From assembly GCA_913055615.1 (NCBI GenBank), contig CAJXKK010000020.1, positions 1 through 49,580 of the forward strand: DNA of 49,580 nucleotides, given 5' to 3'. The notes below the pieces were generated by a model. It was given only the letters and a program-made list of their open reading frames with translations, did no database searches and was not told where the DNA came from. A program made the translations under genes and the position numbers. This DNA is from an uncultured Ectothiorhodospiraceae bacterium. GTDB lineage: Bacteria > Pseudomonadota > Gammaproteobacteria > XJ16 > Halofilaceae. Below, one piece after another: positions 45,177 to 49,580 of the stretch. Positions within the stretch are counted from its first letter, which is position 1. Each line of letters begins with the position of its first letter.

Positions 45177-46367
45177 TCAGCCCGTGAAGGCCTGCAGCCC
45201 GGTCTGGGCGCGTCCCAGGATCAGGGCGTGGATGTCGTGCGTGCCCTCGTAGGTGTTCACCGCCTCCAGATTCATCAGGTGGCGGATCACGTGGTACTCA
45301 TCGGCGATCCCGTTGCCGCCATGCATGTCGCGCGCGGTCCGCGCGATGTCGAGGGCTTTGCCGCAGTTGCTGCGCTTCATCATGGAGATGATCTCCGGCG
45401 CGGCGTCGCCCGAGTCCATCAGGCGCCCGGCGCGCAGTGCCCCCTGGAGGCCCAGCGCGATTTCGGTCTGCATGTCGGCCAGCTTCTTCTGCACGAGCTG
45501 GGTCGCGGCGAGCGGCCGGCCGAACTGCTTGCGGTCGAGCGTGTACTGGCGCGCGGCCTGCCAGCAGAATTCGGCCGCACCCATCGTGCCCCAGGCGATC
45601 CCGTAACGGGCCCGGCTGAGGCACCCGAACGGCCCGCGCAGGCCCTTCGCCTGGGGTAAACGGTTGGCCTCGGGCACGAACACGTCATTCATCGCGATCT
45701 CGCCGGTGATCGACGCGCGCAGCGAGAACTTGCCCTCGATCGCCGGCGTCTCCAGGCCGTCCATGCCCCGTTCAAGCACGAAACCGCGGATGACGTCCTC
45801 ATCGTCCTTCGCCCAGACGATCAGTATGTCGGCGACCGGGGCATTGGTGATCCACGTCTTGGTCCCGTTCAGCAGGTAACCGCCGTCGGTCGTCCGCGCG
45901 CGGGTTTTCATGCCGCCCGGGTCGGAGCCGGCATCCGGTTCTGTGAGTCCGAAGCAGCCGATCCATTCGCCGCTGGCCAGCTTCGGCAGGTACCGCCGCC
46001 GCTGCTCCTCGCTGCCGTAGGCATAAACGGGATGCATGACCAGGCTCGACTGCACGCTCATGGCCGAGCGATACCCGGAATCGACGCGTTCGACCTCCCG
46101 GGCGATCAGACCGTAACTGACGTAGCCCAGCCCCGCGCAGCCGTATTCCTCGGGCAGGGTGCTGCCGAACAGCCCGAGTTCGCCCATCTCCGTCATGATC
46201 GCGCGGTCGAAGACCTCGTGGCGGTGGGCCTCGGTGATGCGCGGCATGAGCTGGCCATCGCAGTAGCCCCTGGCGCTGTCCCGCACCATGCGCTCTTCGT
46301 CCGTCAGCTGCTGTTCCAGCAGAAACGGATCCGCCCACTGGAAATCGGTGAAGGCCGTATCGGACAT
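45177..46367 (-). CDS. gcdH: Glutaryl-CoA dehydrogenase
   Basis: A 396-residue acyl-CoA dehydrogenase, the typical GcdH length. [17 protein letters not shown] and [21 protein letters not shown] are FAD/substrate segments; the catalytic Glu lies in [12 protein letters not shown] (GcdH form); [18 protein letters not shown] includes the GcdH-type Arg. It oxidises and decarboxylates glutaryl-CoA to crotonyl-CoA in lysine, tryptophan or glutarate breakdown. ATG at 46367 follows GGAGCGATCCC; the open frame reaching 46685 is unlike the family. Confidence 0.93.
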   Translation of the reverse strand: MSDTAFTDFQWADPFLLEQQLTDEERMVRDSARGYCDGQLMPRITEAHRHEVFDRAIMTEMGELGLFGSTLPEEYGCAGLGYVSYGLIAREVERVDSGYRSAMSVQSSLVMHPVYAYGSEEQRRRYLPKLASGEWIGCFGLTEPDAGSDPGGMKTRARTTDGGYLLNGTKTWITNAPVADILIVWAKDDEDVIRGFVLERGMDGLETPAIEGKFSLRASITGEIAMNDVFVPEANRLPQAKGLRGPFGCLSRARYGIAWGTMGAAEFCWQAARQYTLDRKQFGRPLAATQLVQKKLADMQTEIALGLQGALRAGRLMDSGDAAPEIISMMKRSNCGKALDIARTARDMHGGNGIADEYHVIRHLMNLEAVNTYEGTHDIHALILGRAQTGLQAFTG

Positions 46368-46558
46368 GGGATCGCTCCGTTGGCGTCCTGCGGACGCGTG
46401 GTCGAGTGAGCGTACCTTTGACGGGTGGCTGATACCACCCGGAGGCTCTGTGCAGCCCGACCTGCAGGACGCCCGATAGTCAGACATTCCCTGGGCACAT
46501 GTCATGGAGCGGCATCGATGGGGCGAGGCCCATGAATAGCGTCCCTGCCATGGCCCAC

Positions 46559-48400
46559 TCAGTGTTCCCGATGCTCGAGCCAGATGCCAAGTGCCATCAA
46601 GACCCAGACAAACTCCCCGTAGTACGACGGGTGATCCCGCAGGTGCACATCCATCAGTTCGTCGATGAACTCCCCGCGCACCCATCCGTGACTCCGAACC
46701 TTGCGGAGCATGTCCTGCGCCAGTTCGTGCAGCCGTTTGTCATCACGCAGCCACATGCCGAACGGCAGGCCGAACCCGTGCTTTTTCTTGTCGATCACCT
46801 CGTCGGGCAGGAATCCGCGGAACGCCTGTTTGTAGAAACGCCGCAGCTGCCCGCGGTGAAGTTTGGTGGCGGAGGGAACGCGGCAGGAGAGCGCGACGAC
46901 GTCGTCATCGAGCATGGGGAACGTCACGTCGATACCGGCGAGCCGGCAGGCGCCGTTCACTTTGCGCAGATCATTGTCCGCGAGGGTGATCTGCCAGTCG
47001 AGATACAGCATCCGGTTGAGCGTGCCGGCGTCCTCGCGTGTGGCATACAGTTCACGCAAGTGCGCGAGCGGATGCTCCCGGTTGATGGCGGTCAGAAAAT
47101 CCGGCTCGAATACGGTTTGCGGATCGATACGGTGCAGGAAGTTGTAGGTCTCGGTCCGATCCGGCAACGGGATCCGTGCCTGCTCGATGTAACTGCGGCC
47201 CTTGCGCAATCCAGGCAAGCGGCCGGCGGGCCCCATCAGCATCGGTTCGAGCACGCCAGCGCGCAATGCGCGGGGAATACGGAAGTACTGCTCGAATAGA
47301 CCCTGCTTCGCGTACCGCGCGTTGCCGGCGAACAGTTCGTCGCCGCCATCCCCGGCCAGCAGGCGACTCATCCCATGCTGTTGGGCCATGCGCGCGCACA
47401 GATAGGCGGGCAGGGCCGAAGAGTTGCCGAACGGCTCATCAAAGGTGCGAACCACCGCTTCGACCGTGTCGGCGATATCGGTCGGCGCCGCATAGTATTC
47501 GCTCAGGGGGACATCGAAGTGCCGGGCGGCCAGGCGCGCGTACTCCATCTCGTCGTAGCCGGGTACGTCGAAACCGATGCTGCACGCATGCGCCTTGCCG
47601 GGCGCCCGCGCCGCATGCAGGCCGGTGACGGTGGAACTGTCGAGCCCGCCGCTGAGAAAACTGCCGGTGTCGCCCGCCAGGCGGCGCTCGACCGCGTTGC
47701 CCAGCGTATCCCGGAGTTCGCGTCCGAGTGCGGCCTCATCGGCCGGTGCCTCACTGAAATCCGGCGTCCAGTACCGTTCGACCGCGATGTCCTCGCCGGA
47801 CAGCTGCAGGCGATGCGCGGCAAGGAGCTTGCCCATGCCCGTGTAGAGCGTGGCCGGGGCCGGGATCATGTGGAAGTACAGATAATCATGGATGGACTGC
47901 GGGTCGATCGCGCTCGGCGCGTCCGGATGTTCACTGAGCAGCGGACGCCGCGTCGCCACCACGACACCGCCCCGGCAAGGGGCGTAATACAGCGATGCCT
48001 GCCCGAAGCGGTCGATCGCGGCCACCAGTCGGCCCGCCCGCGAGTCGGCGATCACGAGGGCGAAATCGCCGCCGAGTCGATTCAGGAAATCGTCGCCATG
48101 GCGGCGGCGCGCCGCGAGTGCAGCGCCCGCGTCCCCGTGGGTCGACGCGAGCTCCGCCAGTTCCGGATCAAGCCAGCGCGGATGCCCGGTGACCGCCGCC
48201 AGCAGCCCGTCTTCAGCGATTGCCTGATCGCCGGCAATACCGCACGCCCCGTCGCCCAGGCGCCGGTTGCAGGAAGCGCCCGGCCAGGGGGTGTCGGCAT
48301 CAAGCGCCTGCGATGGATGCAGCCAACAGACGAAATCAGGCAAAGCGCGAAGCTCCGGCGCGTTCGATGGGGTTGATGCTGGCATGCTGGCGCTTGTCAC
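46559..48400 (-). CDS. Asparagine-synthase-like protein with incomplete glutaminase domain
   Basis: A 613-residue protein with two parts. The N-terminal part (about 1-200) follows the class-II glutaminase fold ([48 protein letters not shown]) but has no Cys at position 2: the protein begins with about 20 extra residues and VCWLHPS where MCGIAG is expected. The C-terminal synthetase part has the PP-loop [13 protein letters not shown] and [13 protein letters not shown], and ends [15 protein letters not shown] with a long tail. Such proteins occur in polysaccharide or exosortase gene sets and may use ammonia or another amine. Start GTG 48400 or ATG 48385. It may belong with the pyrophosphatase-like and mannose genes nearby. 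Confidence 0.85.
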   Translation of the reverse strand: MTSASMPASTPSNAPELRALPDFVCWLHPSQALDADTPWPGASCNRRLGDGACGIAGDQAIAEDGLLAAVTGHPRWLDPELAELASTHGDAGAALAARRRHGDDFLNRLGGDFALVIADSRAGRLVAAIDRFGQASLYYAPCRGGVVVATRRPLLSEHPDAPSAIDPQSIHDYLYFHMIPAPATLYTGMGKLLAAHRLQLSGEDIAVERYWTPDFSEAPADEAALGRELRDTLGNAVERRLAGDTGSFLSGGLDSSTVTGLHAARAPGKAHACSIGFDVPGYDEMEYARLAARHFDVPLSEYYAAPTDIADTVEAVVRTFDEPFGNSSALPAYLCARMAQQHGMSRLLAGDGGDELFAGNARYAKQGLFEQYFRIPRALRAGVLEPMLMGPAGRLPGLRKGRSYIEQARIPLPDRTETYNFLHRIDPQTVFEPDFLTAINREHPLAHLRELYATREDAGTLNRMLYLDWQITLADNDLRKVNGACRLAGIDVTFPMLDDDVVALSCRVPSATKLHRGQLRRFYKQAFRGFLPDEVIDKKKHGFGLPFGMWLRDDKRLHELAQDMLRKVRSHGWVRGEFIDELMDVHLRDHPSYYGEFVWVLMALGIWLEHREH

Positions 48401-48508
48401 GTTACGGGTCCAGGAAAGCGTTGATTATCGCAGGTCAGGCTCCGCTGCACGCACCCGGTGGATCGCTGCCCCGCCTGCCTCGCACGCCCAAGGCGCGGGC
48501 CGCCATGC

Positions 48509-49021
48509 TCAGAATGGCACGGGCGGGCCGCGCCAGTCCGGATCGCGCGGTCGGCTGCGCCCCAGCGCCGCCTCCGCCTCGCCCCAGCCCGTACAGGACC
48601 CATCAGTCGGCAGACCCCGCAGCATGTTGAGGCCGCGCTTCATGGTGATATACAGGCGAAAGAACGCCACCCACCGTTTTCGGGCAGCGGCGCTGACGGG
48701 GGTCCGGCTGCAGATCAGCTTGTCATCGTAGAGCCCGCGCTCGGCCAGGCCGACCGCGCCCCGGGCAGGAACCCGCACGCGGGTGCCCCGTGCGAGCCGG
48801 GGCCCCAGAACGACCGCATCGAGCAGGTCACCCTCGAGACCGACCCGGTCCGGCACCGACCCGTAATTGCAGGGACAGGGCAGCGGCGACACGAAATCGA
48901 TCGCACCCCTGGAGCCGCGCTTGAGAAAACTCCAGCGCGGGATCTCGATGACCACTTCGACCATCGGCCCACCGTGTACCGGCGGCGGTTGCTGTTCCGT
49001 GTGGTGTCGCGCTGGCTCCAT
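48509..49021 (-). CDS. Inorganic-pyrophosphatase-like protein with altered active site
   Basis: About 170 residues. The fold is recognisable: VEVVIEIPRWSFLKR, FVSPLPCPCNYGSVPD, GDLLDAVVLGP and YDDKLIC. Compared with E. coli pyrophosphatase from memory, the acidic loop DGDPVD reads EGDLLD here, a further Asp in the TDE segment becomes Glu, and the Tyr-Lys of the C-terminal helix is Tyr-Ile. The tail is Arg/Pro-rich. It may therefore hydrolyse another substrate or be weakened. Start could be ATG at 49021/49024 or 48964; the first two lie very close to a TATAGT element at 49036-49031. Confidence 0.7.
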   Translation of the reverse strand: MEPARHHTEQQPPPVHGGPMVEVVIEIPRWSFLKRGSRGAIDFVSPLPCPCNYGSVPDRVGLEGDLLDAVVLGPRLARGTRVRVPARGAVGLAERGLYDDKLICSRTPVSAAARKRWVAFFRLYITMKRGLNMLRGLPTDGSCTGWGEAEAALGRSRPRDPDWRGPPVPF

Positions 49022-49068
49022 CATCACGCGACTATAGCAGTGCAGAGCCACCGGCGAGCCTCACCATC

Positions 49069-49136
49069 GTAGCCCGGATGAAGTAAAACGGAATCCGGGG
49101 CATCGCATCAACCGCCCGCGCACTCCCCGGATTCCG
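49069..49136. repeat. Palindromic extragenic repeat with CGGAATCCGGGG arms
   Basis: GTAGCCCGGATGAAG at 49069 leads into a perfect 12-bp inverted repeat, CGGAATCCGGGG (49089-49100) and CCCCGGATTCCG (49125-49136), 24 bases apart. This is the common gammaproteobacterial 'GTAGCCCGGAT' intergenic repeat class, distinct from the REPs at 33.1 kb. Confidence 0.7.
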
Positions 49137-49257
49137 GCTGCGCCTGCAAAACCGCCTCTGCTGTCGGGCATCATCGAAGCGCTTGATGACAGCCGCTCGC
49201 AAGCCGACTAATCTCAGACGTCCGGCGGCAACCTCCCCAGGAAAGGACAGCAAGTGT

Positions 49258-49580
49258 ATGAGTCACGATAAGGAAGGGGTCCCGGTACAGCCAGTGATAC
49301 TCGCGGGCGGCTCAGGCACGCGTCTGTGGCCCCTGTCGCGTTCGCTGTACCCGAAACAGTTCCTGCCGTTGACCGGCGAAACCTCGCTCTTCGCGCAGAC
49401 GCTCGATCGACTCGACGCCATCGGGTCGTCGCGACTCGCTTTGGCCGCACCGTTGATCGTCTGCAACGACGAGCACCGGTTCCTCGTGGCGGAACTGCTG
49501 CGCGCGGCCGGCAAGAGCCACGCACGGATCATGCTGGAGCCGGAAGGGCGCAATACCGCCCCGGCGATCGCGCTGGCCGC
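49258..49580 (+). CDS. manC: Mannose-1-phosphate guanylyltransferase, N-terminal part
   Basis: The gene runs off the right edge; 107 residues are visible. ATG at 49258 follows AGGAAAGGACAGC. The nucleotidyltransferase signature is PVILAGGSGTRLWPLSR, followed by YPKQFLPLTGETSLF and the segment ILEP-type MLEPEGRNTAPAIALAA. This is the ManC/AlgA/CpsB family, making GDP-mannose from mannose-1-phosphate and GTP for surface polysaccharides. Whether it carries the fused isomerase domain cannot be seen. It may open an exopolysaccharide gene set. Confidence 0.93.
   Translation, partial: MSHDKEGVPVQPVILAGGSGTRLWPLSRSLYPKQFLPLTGETSLFAQTLDRLDAIGSSRLALAAPLIVCNDEHRFLVAELLRAAGKSHARIMLEPEGRNTAPAIALA

Noticed and set aside
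43940-46367. Plus-strand open frames opposite the CoA transferase and dehydrogenase genes
   Set aside because: Shadows; the minus-strand products match their families over full length.

Overview
The window is GC-rich (roughly two thirds G+C), densely coded DNA from a gammaproteobacterium, probably halophilic. Support comes from the ectoine genes, the EF-P/EpmA/EpmB modification system, RlmD, MltD, a PhoPQ-like sensor pair and Pseudomonas-style REP palindromes. The exact lineage cannot be fixed from sequence alone; Chromatiales (Ectothiorhodospiraceae) or a similar halophilic group is my best guess. I see no phage, insertion sequence, CRISPR array or rRNA. One tRNA gene, Arg(CCU), is present.

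Left part (1-12.2 kb): the end of a TonB-dependent receptor, a DUF3524 glycosyltransferase of the queuosine-tRNA type, a PEBP protein, an YahK-like alcohol dehydrogenase, rlmD, small secreted envelope proteins leading into a PepSY/response regulator/sensor kinase run, bioD, a short HPF-like protein and a periplasmic solute-binding protein. At 12.4-15.4 kb, on the minus strand, is an ectoine locus with an EctR-like MarR regulator, aspartokinase, ectA and ectC but no ectB. A well-formed promoter and a palindromic operator lie in front of the regulator.

Middle (15.5-33.5 kb): a TraB/GumN protein, the TIGR03546/TIGR03545 pair, a methyltransferase, mltD with three LysM domains, and then an OhrR-type regulator followed by a Cys-Gly-type dipeptidase, a DUF123 protein, ChaC and an AlkA-like glycosylase. 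I read the last group as a glutathione-breakdown and alkylation-repair cassette. Next come a globin and a FimX-like protein with degenerate GGDEF and EAL motifs, translationally coupled to epmB. Divergent from epmB are efp, epmA and a coupled HExxH protein of unknown function, followed by REP repeats and tRNA-Arg.

Right part (33.5-49.6 kb): a complete glycerol regulon: glpK one way; glpR, glpD and an ABC glycerol importer (two ATPases, two permeases, a small DUF2160 protein, a binding protein) the other way. Shared TTTCGAACATTC-type sites lie in both control regions. The two importer ATPases carry complementary defects that fall in one composite ATP site. Then follow a glutaryl-CoA dehydrogenase/CoA-transferase pair, an asparagine-synthase-like protein lacking the N-terminal glutaminase cysteine, an atypical pyrophosphatase-like protein, and the start of a mannose-1-phosphate guanylyltransferase gene that runs off the window.
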